Below are positions 16,423 through 25,200 of a stretch of 56,482 nt of DNA, piece by piece. Each line of letters starts with the position of its first letter. Positions within the stretch are counted from its first letter, which is position 1. Below the pieces are notes generated by a model. It was not told the DNA's origin. It was given only the letters and a program-made list of their open reading frames with translations, and made no database searches. Made by a program: the position numbers and the translations under genes. Origin of the DNA: Prevotellaceae bacterium UBA1710 (lineage in GTDB: Bacteria > Bacteroidota > Bacteroidia > Bacteroidales > Bacteroidaceae); the NCBI GenBank assembly GCA_002317355.1, contig DCJC01000039.1, forward strand, positions 8,885 through 65,366, in the 5' to 3' direction.

Positions 16423-17424
16423 TTATTGAGGATCGTAGCCCCACTTCAGGAATGAAGCTCCGTGTACGAAACCTGCACCGAATGCTGTGAGGATAACGTT
16501 GTCACCCTTCTTGAGCTTCTTCTCGAAGTCCCAAAGAGCGAGGGCGATACTTGCAGCACTTGTGTTACCATAGTGCTCAATGTTGATCATCACCTTCTCC
16601 ATAGGAAGATCGAGACGCTTTGTTACGGCCTCGATAATACGAAGGTTAGCCTCGTGAGGGATAACCCAGTTTACGTCAGCCTCAGTGAGGTTGTTGCGCT
16701 GCATAATCTCCTTCACGTCATTTGACATGCTTGTTACAGCGTACTTATACACTGTTCTACCTTCCTGATAGATATAGTGCATACGATGATCCACTGTATA
16801 GTGAGAAGCAGGACATACTGAACCACCAGCCTTCATGTGGAGGAATGGAAGTCCCTGACCGTCTGTGCGGAGGAATGAATCCTGGAAGCCTACACCTTCC
16901 TCAGTTGTAGCCTCAATGAGAACTGCTGCTGCGCCATCACCGAAGAGTACACAGGTCTGACGATCCTGGTAGTCAACCATTGATGACATCTTCTCGCTGG
17001 CAATAACCATTACCTTCTTGTAACGGCCTGACTGAATGTAAGCGCAAGCCATATCAACAGTGTAAAGGAAACCACAGCAAGCGCAGCTAACGTCGAAGCC
17101 GTGAGCATTCTTGATGCCGAGCTTACCGATTACGATAGAAGCATTTGATGGGAAACGATAGTCAGGTGTTGTTGTTGCAACAATGACGCAGTCGATAGTA
17201 TTAACGTCCACGCCAGTCTTCTGCACCAGCTGCTTTGCGGCCTTGCGTGCCATATAGCTTGAACCGAGGCCTTCCTCTGTGAGGATGCGACGCTCCTTGA
17301 TGCCTACGCGGGTCGTAATCCACTCGTCGCTGGTATCAACCATACGAGACAACTCCTCGTTGTTGAGGATGTAGTCAGGTACGTATCCACCAATACCAGT
17401 GATTACAGCATTGATCTTTTCCAT
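16423..17424 (-). CDS. fabH: 3-oxoacyl-[acyl-carrier-protein] synthase III FabH
   Basis: A 333-residue thiolase-fold enzyme that starts fatty acid synthesis by condensing acetyl-CoA (or another acyl-CoA) with malonyl-ACP. The catalytic triad is visible: Cys116 in DVSCACCGFLYT, His in VNWVIPHEANLRI, and Asn in EHYGNTSAASIALAL. The start MEKINAVITGIGGYVPDYIL is canonical. It follows rpmF by 15 bases on the same strand, the common DUF177-rpmF-fab order that couples phospholipid and ribosome synthesis. Confidence 0.96.
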   Translation of the reverse strand: MEKINAVITGIGGYVPDYILNNEELSRMVDTSDEWITTRVGIKERRILTEEGLGSSYMARKAAKQLVQKTGVDVNTIDCVIVATTTPDYRFPSNASIVIGKLGIKNAHGFDVSCACCGFLYTVDMACAYIQSGRYKKVMVIASEKMSSMVDYQDRQTCVLFGDGAAAVLIEATTEEGVGFQDSFLRTDGQGLPFLHMKAGGSVCPASHYTVDHRMHYIYQEGRTVYKYAVTSMSNDVKEIMQRNNLTEADVNWVIPHEANLRIIEAVTKRLDLPMEKVMINIEHYGNTSAASIALALWDFEKKLKKGDNVILTAFGAGFVHGASFLKWGYDPQ

Positions 17425-17439
17425 TATATATTATGAAAG

Positions 17440-17631
17440 TTACTCAGCAACCTCTGCGTCCTTAACGATAGCAACCTTACCACGATACATACCACAAGTT
17501 GGACAAACAGTGTGGTAAACATAGTATGCGCCACAATTTGGGCAAACTGCCAATGTTGGTGCTACTGCTCCGTCGTGAGTTCTACGCTTAAGTGTACGAG
17601 TCTTTGACTGTCTTCTTTTTGGATGTGCCAT
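17440..17631 (-). CDS. rpmF: 50S ribosomal protein L32
   Basis: A 63-residue basic protein starting MAHPKRRQSKTRTLKRRTHD, with a complete four-cysteine zinc ribbon (CPNCGAYYVYHTVCPTCG). This is the C+ form of L32 in the large ribosomal subunit. It lies between the DUF177 gene and fabH in the conserved order. Confidence 0.97.
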   Translation of the reverse strand: MAHPKRRQSKTRTLKRRTHDGAVAPTLAVCPNCGAYYVYHTVCPTCGMYRGKVAIVKDAEVAE

Positions 17632-17784
17632 TTTGTTTTAAAAAGTTTTAATAAATTTGATGTTTTGTTTTGATGTTGGCTAACTGAGTTTAATGATAGA
17701 ATAAAGGTAAGAGGAGAAAGAGTTGGGTTTTGATAGGTTTAGAATGAAAAAAGCAAACAAACCTTAATCTCTAATCTCTAATCC

Positions 17785-18312
17785 TTAATCTTCCAATTTC
17801 AGATTTGCCAGTTTTGCCCAGCGTGGATCAACGGCTTTACTTTCGGTCTCATCACCACTTCGGGTGGCTGACAGCTCTTCGAGCTTTTCTGTCATCGCAG
17901 CATTGCATTTACCAGGTGCATGTACGTGCTTAATGGGTACCGACAGCGCTATTGATTCATAGATAAGCCATGCAAGGTCGAGTATTCCTTCGTTCTCGTC
18001 CACGGTGATGACTTCATCATCTTCGCTGTTTTCAATGCCAAGTTTTACGATGAACTGCGACTGCTGAACAACGGACTGTTCCATGTCATCAAGACATATG
18101 TCACAGGTCACAATGACGAAACCCTCAGACTTGATGTTTAGTACGAAACTGTCGCCTGTCTTTTGCAAAGACACACAAACAGCAACCTTGCCACTCCTAA
18201 TCTCTGCATCTTCGAGTGCTTCAAAATAGTCGTCGCAAAGCTCCCAATTACGCTCTAACGAGCTATCATTGAGTGACTTTAAGTCAATCTTTAGTGTTTC
18301 TAAACTGAACAT
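17785..18312 (-). CDS. DUF177 (YceD-like) protein
   Basis: A 175-residue acidic protein of the DUF177/YceD family, regularly encoded just upstream of rpmF and linked to 23S rRNA accumulation. The paired cysteines VTCDICLDDMEQSV (about residues 70-83) and the C-terminal VDPRWAKLANL match the family. A 153-base gap separates it from rpmF. A TAnnTTTG box lies directly upstream (18320-18327), so transcription of the DUF177-rpmF-fabH operon probably starts at or very near this ATG. Confidence 0.85.
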   Translation of the reverse strand: MFSLETLKIDLKSLNDSSLERNWELCDDYFEALEDAEIRSGKVAVCVSLQKTGDSFVLNIKSEGFVIVTCDICLDDMEQSVVQQSQFIVKLGIENSEDDEVITVDENEGILDLAWLIYESIALSVPIKHVHAPGKCNAAMTEKLEELSATRSGDETESKAVDPRWAKLANLKLED

Positions 18313-18319
18313 TTGGCTG

Positions 18320-18327
18320 CAAAGGTA
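18320..18327 (-). promoter_or_regulatory. -7 box of the DUF177-rpmF-fabH operon
   Basis: Minus-strand TACCTTTG lies only about eight bases before the ATG at 18312, implying a very short leader or a leaderless transcript. Confidence 0.55.
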
Positions 18328-18442
18328 CTAATATTTCCCGAATTGACAAAGAAAAATGAGCAAAAACTTCCTTTTTTGCCCTTATTTTCCTTGCTTTTGC
18401 CTTTTTTAAGGTTTTTATTTTCGCTCTTTATATTATATAATG

Positions 18443-18450
18443 TAATTTTG
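18443..18450 (+). promoter_or_regulatory. -7 box of the calcium ATPase gene
   Basis: TAATTTTG in an A/T-rich stretch about 75 bases before the chosen ATG at 18526. It supports rejecting the longer frame opening at 18313. Confidence 0.55.
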
Positions 18451-18486
18451 CATTCAAAATTTTTTCTCTCTTACTTGCTTGATGTT

Positions 18487-18522
18487 CCAGAGGGTGTTCA
18501 TCGGGCTGGTGAAGGGCTTTTT
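18487..18522. repeat. Degenerate palindrome half directly before the ATPase start
   Basis: CCAGAGGGTGTTCATCGGGC followed by TGGTGAAGGGCTTTTT resembles the outer end of the C1 right arm (CAGAGGGTGCCTG, then GTGAGGGGCTTTTT), which sits in the same place before murB. No partner arm is visible. Confidence 0.5.
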
Positions 18523-18525
18523 CTT

Positions 18526-21453
18526 ATGTTAGACGAATCTCAAATTCTTGCATCTCGTGCAGAGCACGGTGCCAATATTCTCACGCCTCCGGAGAAAGAA
18601 CCTCTCTGGAAGCAGTTTTTGCAAACTCTGACTGGTCCGTTCGGTCATCTCATTCCGGGATGGGAGAACGGCGATAGTCTTGTGTTCATACTTGAGATAG
18701 CAGCATTGCTGTCCACCTTTATCTCGTGTTCGGAATACTTCGGCTGGCTCGGACTTTCTGCCTCTTATGATGCCAAGCTCTTCTTTGAGCCTGCTGGTAT
18801 CATAGCTGCCATTATTCTTGCAACTGGTATCTCATTCTATTTTGAGGTGAAGGCAAACCGCGAGTTCGATCTTCTGAATCAGGTGAACGATGATGAGCCT
18901 GTTAAGGCTGTTCGTATAATAAATGGTGAGGAAAAGGTCGTGGCAATACCTCGTCGTGATGTTGTGGTTGGCGATACCATCATGCTCTCAACGGGTGAGG
19001 AGGTTCCTGCTGATTGCGAACTCCTTGAAGCGACTTCTCTCAGTATTGACGAATCAACACTCACGGGTGAGCCAATCTGCCATAAGACAACAATCGAAAG
19101 CGAGTTTGATGCTAATGCTACCTTCCCATCCAATCATGTTCTGCGTGGAACAAAGGTGATGGAAGGACATTGTGTGTGTCGTGTGTTTGCTGTTGGAGAT
19201 AAGACTGAGAATGGAAAAGTCTTCACGGCTGCACAGATAACAGATAATATAAAAACACCACTTGATGAACAGTTTGACCGTCTTGGGATGGTCATCTCTA
19301 TAGCAAGTTATGTGGTAGGCATTCTTGTCTTTGTCGGCAGAATCGTAACCTTTGTTCATGGTCATGATGACGCTTTTCCCGATCCTCAGTTCCTGCCATT
19401 TGCCTTGCAGTCGTTGATGATTGCCGTAACGCTTGTGGTATGTGCTGTGCCTGAGGGACTTCCAATGGCTGTGAGCCTTTCACTTGCCCTTTCCATGCGC
19501 AGAATGCTCAAGACCAACAATCTTGTGCGTAAGATGCATGCTTGTGAAACTATGGGTGCCACAACCGTTATCTGTACGGATAAGACAGGCACTCTCACTC
19601 AGAACAAGATGCAGGTGGCAGAAGTGTTCCCTGAAATGTCTTTTGAGGAACCGCTATGCGTTAGTGGCTGTCACATACTCGAAGATACTCAATCTTCGAC
19701 TTCCCTCCCTATGGGGGAGGGCGGGGGGAGAGACCGTGATATGATTTTAAATATGGCTATCAATTCAACTGCCATTATTGGTGTTGACTCTGAAGGTAAG
19801 GAAACAATTCTCGGAAATCCAACTGAAGGCGCTCTCATATTATATTTGCGTGATAATGGAATTGACTATGCTGAATTGCGCTCGTCTTCTGATATTCTTG
19901 AAGAGGTCCCTTTCTCTACAGAGCGTAAATACATGTCAACCACAATAGAAGTGGCCTCTCCCCCCGCCCTCTCCCGTAGAGAGGGAGCCGGTTCGCGGAT
20001 AGTTTTAGTCAAAGGAGCACCTGAGATAGTGATGGGTATGTGTGATTCTTTTGCTGCTCCACGAGAAGAATTCGAAACGAAACTGCTTGACTATCAGTCG
20101 AAAGGTATGCGTACTTTGGGCTTTGCGGTGTCAAAAGATGTTGATGGCTCTTCTTGCGTTAGCGGCTCCCTCTCTCGGGGGAAGTCCGATGTTGATAACA
20201 TCGGAGTATGTGTCAGGAGCGGGGGGAGAGGCCAAAGAGGCCACTTCTCTTTCCTTGGCATTGTTGCAATTTCCGATCCTGTTCGTCCAGATGTTCCTGC
20301 TGCTATAGAAGAATGTATTCGTGCAGGAATACGTATCAATATCGTTACTGGTGATACTCCTGCTACTGCAAAGGAAATTGCTCGTCAAATAGGTCTTGTA
20401 GATCCAACCATTATCACAGGACCAGAATTCGCAGCCCTTTCTGATGAAGAAGTAAAGAACTTTTGTGACAAAACCCGTTCTTGCGTTAGCGGCTCCCTCT
20501 CTATGGGAGAGGGCGGGGGGAGAGGCCACTCTCTTATCATCTCCCGCGCTCGTCCAATGGATAAGAAACGCCTTGTGGAAACCCTCCAGAGTCTTGGTGA
20601 CGTTGTTGCAGTTACTGGTGATGGCACAAACGATGCGCCAGCACTCAAGGCAGCTCATGTAGGTCTCTCTATGGGCGATGGTACATCGGTTGCCAAGGAA
20701 GCTTCGGATATCACCATCATCGATAACTCCTTCTCTTCAATAGGACGTGCTGTGATGTGGGGACGCTCTCTGTATCAGAATATTCAGCGTTTCATACTCT
20801 TCCAGTTGACGGTTAATGTGGCTGCATGTCTCATCGTACTTGCTGGTGCTTTCATGGGTACAGAATCACCACTCACTGTTACTCAGATGTTGTGGGTGAA
20901 CCTTATCATGGATACCTTTGCTGCTATGGCACTTGCATCTCTTCCGCCATCAGAAAGCGTGATGCGTGATGCTCCGCGAGATCGTAAGTTGTTTATTATC
21001 AGCAAGAAGATGGTTTTGTCAATATTCCTTACGGGAGGTTTCATGTTTGCCGTACTCTTTGCATATCTTATGCTTGGAGCACCTGATATTTCAGATTTAC
21101 TCTCTGGCGACCGTTCTCTTGCGTTAGCCCACTCCCTCCCTCGGGAGGGCTGGGGTGGGGCCTCCTCTGGGAATGGCGCCTCCCTTATCTTCACAATCTT
21201 TGTGATGTTCCAGTTCTGGAATTTGTTTAATGCCAGAGCTTTCTGCACAGGTAGATCTGCGTTCCATCTTAAGGGATGTAAAGGCTTCATGGGAATAGCT
21301 GCTGCCATATTCCTTGGCCAGATAATAATCATGAATCTTGTGCCGGATTTCTTCAACGTAACGCCAATCAGCCTTGGTGACTGGTTGGTAGTCATAGCTG
21401 GTACGTCCATCGTACTTGTTGTTGGAGAAATTCTGCGTTTGTTCAGATCGTGA
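18526..21453 (+). CDS. Calcium-translocating P-type ATPase with repeat insertions
   Basis: A 975-residue P2-type (PMCA-like) pump. It has the actuator-domain TLTGEP, the phosphorylation motif DKTGTLTQNK (Asp352), KGAPEIV in the nucleotide domain, the hinge VTGDGTNDAPALKAAHVG (about 700), and about ten membrane helices including VVCAVPEGLPMAVSLSLALS (ion-binding PEGLP). It should export Ca2+ across the inner membrane. The start at MLDESQILASR is used because upstream sequence is promoter and repeat. Five segments (about residues 377-403, 476-488, 542-569, 651-667, 864-879) come from palindromic repeats inserted in frame. Without them the protein is about 875 residues, the normal size. They fall in cytosolic-domain loops and in the loop before a late helix. 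Confidence 0.9.
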   Translation: MLDESQILASRAEHGANILTPPEKEPLWKQFLQTLTGPFGHLIPGWENGDSLVFILEIAALLSTFISCSEYFGWLGLSASYDAKLFFEPAGIIAAIILATGISFYFEVKANREFDLLNQVNDDEPVKAVRIINGEEKVVAIPRRDVVVGDTIMLSTGEEVPADCELLEATSLSIDESTLTGEPICHKTTIESEFDANATFPSNHVLRGTKVMEGHCVCRVFAVGDKTENGKVFTAAQITDNIKTPLDEQFDRLGMVISIASYVVGILVFVGRIVTFVHGHDDAFPDPQFLPFALQSLMIAVTLVVCAVPEGLPMAVSLSLALSMRRMLKTNNLVRKMHACETMGATTVICTDKTGTLTQNKMQVAEVFPEMSFEEPLCVSGCHILEDTQSSTSLPMGEGGGRDRDMILNMAINSTAIIGVDSEGKETILGNPTEGALILYLRDNGIDYAELRSSSDILEEVPFSTERKYMSTTIEVASPPALSRREGAGSRIVLVKGAPEIVMGMCDSFAAPREEFETKLLDYQSKGMRTLGFAVSKDVDGSSCVSGSLSRGKSDVDNIGVCVRSGGRGQRGHFSFLGIVAISDPVRPDVPAAIEECIRAGIRINIVTGDTPATAKEIARQIGLVDPTIITGPEFAALSDEEVKNFCDKTRSCVSGSLSMGEGGGRGHSLIISRARPMDKKRLVETLQSLGDVVAVTGDGTNDAPALKAAHVGLSMGDGTSVAKEASDITIIDNSFSSIGRAVMWGRSLYQNIQRFILFQLTVNVAACLIVLAGAFMGTESPLTVTQMLWVNLIMDTFAAMALASLPPSESVMRDAPRDRKLFIISKKMVLSIFLTGGFMFAVLFAYLMLGAPDISDLLSGDRSLALAHSLPREGWGGASSGNGASLIFTIFVMFQFWNLFNARAFCTGRSAFHLKGCKGFMGIAAAIFLGQIIIMNLVPDFFNVTPISLGDWLVVIAGTSIVLVVGEILRLFRS
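19656..19735. repeat. ATPase repeat insertion a, with nested hairpin
   Basis: About 80 in-frame bases with palindrome CCCTCCCTATGGGGGAGGG and the nested hairpin CGAAGATACTCAATCTTCG at 19680-19698. Encodes the stretch CVSGCHILEDTQSSTSLPMG, then EGGGR. Confidence 0.85.
19953..19989. repeat. ATPase repeat insertion b, opposite orientation
   Basis: 37 in-frame bases, GGCCTCTCCCCCCGCCCTCT then CCCGTAGAGAGGGAGCC, the reverse complement of the murB copy type. Encodes ASPPALSRREGAG. Confidence 0.85.
20152..20233. repeat. ATPase repeat insertion c, with nested hairpin
   Basis: About 82 in-frame bases. The nested hairpin CCGATGTTGATAACATCGG is at 20186-20204, on the opposite palindrome arm from insertion a. 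Encodes SCVSGSLSRGKSDVDNIGVC, then VRSGGRG. Confidence 0.85.
20479..20527. repeat. ATPase repeat insertion d
   Basis: 49 in-frame bases beginning TCTTGCGTTAGCGGCTCCCT and ending GGGGGGAGAGGCC. Encodes SCVSGSLSMGEGGGRG. Confidence 0.85.
21117..21162. repeat. ATPase repeat insertion e
   Basis: 46 in-frame bases beginning TCTTGCGTTAGCCC with palindrome CTCCCTCCCTCGGGAGGG. Encodes LALAHSLPREGWGGA in a loop before a late membrane helix. Confidence 0.8.
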
Positions 21454-21526
21454 AGATACAAGTTTAAAAAGTATCTTAAGCCTAATTTCTATGTCTGCCG
21501 AAGGCTCGATTTCCCTTCGTTCACCC

Positions 21527-21621
21527 TTCGTTATGCCTAGGGGGTAAACTCAGTGAAGGTTCGCTTCCTGTTCGCTTATAGAACGGAGCTTCACTGAGTT
21601 TACCCCCCTTTCATAGCGGAA
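21527..21621. repeat. Hairpin family B, copy 2
   Basis: The core (21540-21608) has arms GGGGGTAAACTCAGTGAA and TTCACTGAGTTTACCCCC. The outer flank (TTCATAGCGGAAG) matches that of copy 1 inverted (CTTCCGCTATG). It lies about 75 bases past the ATPase stop and may end its transcript. Confidence 0.85.
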
Positions 21622-21668
21622 GAGCAATGAGAGCAAATCCTTCCTATAAAAAGGGAAGGCGAAGTTTA

Positions 21669-21974
21669 TTATTTCAAACGGATATAAACAACCTTTGCAC
21701 AACTTTTCTCATTCGGATTCATTTCGCGATCAAAGAATGGCAGGGTCAATGATACAATTTGGCTGTTATCAAGATAATGATATAGCAAAGGAGATGTATA
21801 GTAAAACAACTGGACACCGCGTAGAATACGTTTCTTGTCTTTTACCCATATAAATCGACAATTATAATAACGTGAGTTCGACGAATTTGTTAGTCGCTTG
21901 ATTGATGAGCCCTCTTTAGGTGTCGCCCGCTTCGGGGCTCGCACATCCACCCCCGTTATTTTGCTGAATACCAA
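21669..21974 (-). pseudogene. Doubtful open frame, possibly a gene remnant
   Basis: A 101-codon frame with no recognised domain. The C-terminal part (GVQLFYYTSPLLYHYLDNSQ, then a basic tail) reads like ordinary protein, but the first third overlaps a 22-bp inverted-repeat element (21867-22003) and no promoter is visible. It may be the tail of a lost gene or no gene at all. Confidence 0.2.
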
Positions 21975-22003
21975 ATATTTGAAATTCGTCGAACTGACGT
22001 TAT
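21867..22003. repeat. MITE-like element with 22-bp inverted ends
   Basis: Ends ATAACGTGAGTTCGACGAAT plus TT (21867-21888) and an inverted match with one mismatch (21982-22003) enclose 93 bases containing the G/C-rich stretch CGCCCGCTTCGGGGCTCGC. No target duplication was identified. It is unrelated to the other palindrome families. Confidence 0.6.
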
Positions 22004-22104
22004 ATTAGTTTTCTTGTTCTTGTACTATTTTGTCATTTTGTGGTATAAAAATGACCTAAGTCTTGATTTTTGCGATTTTTTTAGTTAAAATCTGGCGAAA
22101 AATA

Positions 22105-22135
22105 TTGTTTATTTCGCAAAAAAATATTAACTTTG
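22105..22135 (+). promoter_or_regulatory. Promoter of the giant surface protein gene
   Basis: TAACTTTG at 22128-22135 with TTG at 22105-22107 and a 20-base spacer; the leader is about 105 bases. Confidence 0.7.
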
Positions 22136-22245
22136 CACAAAAATAATACCAGCTCCACCTAAACGGAGTAGGAAATAACACTTTAATATTAACCCTCAGC
22201 ACTTATTTTCAATAATCTGTCTGAATAAAATTTTAGGTAATCGAT

Positions 22246-25200
22246 ATGAGAAGAAAAAGCAACAAAATTCAATTTATTGCTCTCGCTTTCATTATGCTAT
22301 TTAGTGTGATGAATGCGTGGGGACTTGGTCTTAAGACTGATATTCTGCGTCTTAGACAACAAGGTAGTAATACCACATGGAACAAAGACACCAAGGTGAT
22401 GACTTGGTCAACTGGATACAGTAATTTGTGGTACGTGGAACCTCTTTCTCCTCTGTTTGAGAATGAGTATAAGGGTAAAGATCTCTATGGCTATAGCAAG
22501 ATTATTGTTAAGGTGTCAAATTTGAGTCAGGGTGCAGAACTACGTCTTGTTATTGCGTCAGAATTGGAAGGCGTAACAACAGAGTATTACTATCCGATCA
22601 AGTCAAATGGCACGATAGAGGTACCACTTCATGAGGAAGGTTGGAAAAATGTCAATTCTCCAAATGCAATTGTCAGTTTGTACGATATGTTGAAGTATGC
22701 TAAGACTGTGCGTATAGGTGGCTTGACCTGGGAGGGTTCTGCTAAGATTGAGGAAATGTATCTCTGCAAGGACTTGGAATGTGATGCTAATGGTAATGTT
22801 ACCATTGGTTGGCAGGATCTTATTGCAAATGAATCAAATCTGCAGAGAAATGGTGATTTTGTAAAGATAGATTCTAGTCAAAAGGGTTGGGCTGGACTTG
22901 GATTTAGTTTTGATGAGCCTGTAGCTGTCGAGACAATTTCTGTTGATGGTTCTTTGGATGCTGGCTATTTTGATGGCGAACAAGGCTTTATTAATAATTT
23001 TGCTATTAATTATGATGGTAGGGGTACCTCATATCCAGGTAAGGCTTGGAATACGTCATATGTTCCTGACAAGAATTATAAAATGACCGGTTTTGAGGTT
23101 GTTTTCGGTTCTACAGGTTATGGAACTGGTCATGTGAAGTCTGTGTCGCTGAAGCTTAAGGCTATATATACTGTGAACTTTATGACTGAAGGCGGTGCAA
23201 GTACTGATCAGCCATCAATGAAATATTATGGTATTCCATTGACATTGCCTATGCCTAAGGTTCAGAAGGCAAATTCTACATTTTTTGCATGGACTACTAA
23301 AGATGGAACTATAATTAGAGGTTATGCAGGTGACGTGTTTGAACCTTATACCAATATGAACGTAAATGCCAAGTGGCAGTCTAATACCATTGGCAGTCAT
23401 GATACAGAGGAAAATACCACGGGATGTGAAATGTATAAAATTCCTAATAATTCAATGAGGGAATTTACATTCCATAATGATGGAACTGGCTACGAAGATG
23501 GTAGACAGAACCGCAACTGGGAGATGTGGGCAACAAGTAACTCTTCTGGTCTTCCAAATAATCTTAATGGTGCATATTTCTTTATGGATCTCATGCCACG
23601 TGTGAGAAAGCATATACAAGCCAATGACGATTTCTGGTCAAACGTTGAAACTACAAAGGTTTATAAGCAAAATGGTGATAACCTACCTGAACTTACAAAC
23701 TGGAATCGTTTTATGGATGATATGCGCTTAGGGACAGAAGTGACTGTAAAGGTGTATAACGCTAATGGTAAGATTCGCATTTATAGTGTCATGACAAGAG
23801 GTGCGAATACTTATGTGTATCCATATGAGTATGAGAAATATCTTGTCAATAATACTGTAGAAGGTGATGTGTATGTTAGTTTTACTGTGAATCATGCTAA
23901 GTTGACCAACTTTAGTGCTAAGGCCTCAGTTCCATTGGCTAAACTCGGTTTCGGAATTCAGGGCGTGGATGCGTCAAATGTCATGAATCATTCCGACATT
24001 GCCAGCTGTTCTGTTGAGATTAAGACTCCAGAAGGTATGCTTGTCCCTGTAGGTACTATGGCTGGATTGGGCGAGACATATAAATATAAGGCATATGCTT
24101 GTTCCGGATGGCAGTTCGTAAAATGGACTAATGGTATGACTGAGAATCCTCGACCCGCGGTTATTTCTGAGGGTAATATCAAGGAGCATCATTGCTCTCC
24201 TGTTGCAACGTTCCAACTCGAGACAACTAACGGCTTCCAGATTGCAAAGAATCGTGTGTATTACCTGGATTTCGAGAATGTCGTGAATGCAGATGTGACA
24301 CCTACACAAGGTCAGGTGGCTCTTGTAAATGAGTCTCCTGCTGATGGTCAGGTTCAGGAACACCAGAAAGGACGTTTCTATAACTATGGCAATCGTGGTA
24401 GAATCTATACAGACCCTGTTTTTGGTAGATATTATCAGAACCTTGCTGTTGATGTAAATGAGTTTACAGAGAGTAAGTCTGAGAATTTCTTGCGTATTGT
24501 TCTCACTGATGCTCAAAAGGAAGAACTTCTTCCTATAAGAGAAACGGGAGAAGCTACTGTTGGTTTTTGGGTAAACGGTCGAGTCGCTAATAGATATGAG
24601 CTCCCTCTTGAGCGTGGTTCTATGTTCTGTGCTTTCAGTAATGACTGTTTTGCTATTGCTGATAATAACTTCATTAAACCTCGTTATATGTTTGATATTG
24701 CATGTAACGGATGGACTTATTCATATATGCCAAATAATGATAAATCGGAATATGCAAATGATCCAGAGGCTGTGAATAAGTTCTTCTATGGTGAGGATGC
24801 GCCTGTTGTTGATAATCCGCAGACTGGTCTGTTTGGCGCTTATTATAAGCATACTCAGGATCAGCGCCAACGTAAGTTCTATGATGATAATGAATGGCAC
24901 TATGTGACTTATGTTGCAGATAATGGCTTGAAGAATATCAAGATGTATCTTGATGGTGAGTTGACAGGTACTCTTGATGTTACTGCCATTAAAAATGGTA
25001 ATAGTGATTATACGTTCTTTGGAAAGAATGGTGATTACAAGGGACGTATTAACTTCATACGTAATTTCGTCCTTGGTGGATTTACACCTCATGGATTGTT
25101 CTTTGGAGAGCAGTATTACTCTGATGCTGCACTTGCTTATGATGAGATTTCTGTGTATTCAACAGCTCTCACTCAGGAACAGATAAGAACTATTATCAAC

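Noticed and set aside
18313..18525. N-terminal extension of the calcium ATPase frame
   Set aside because: The extra 71 codons cover the -7 box, an A/T-rich intergenic stretch and a palindrome remnant. The protein family starts near MLDESQ.
20131..20658. 175-codon minus-strand frame opposite the ATPase
   Set aside because: It exists only because the palindromic insertions are open on both strands; there is no start context and no domain.
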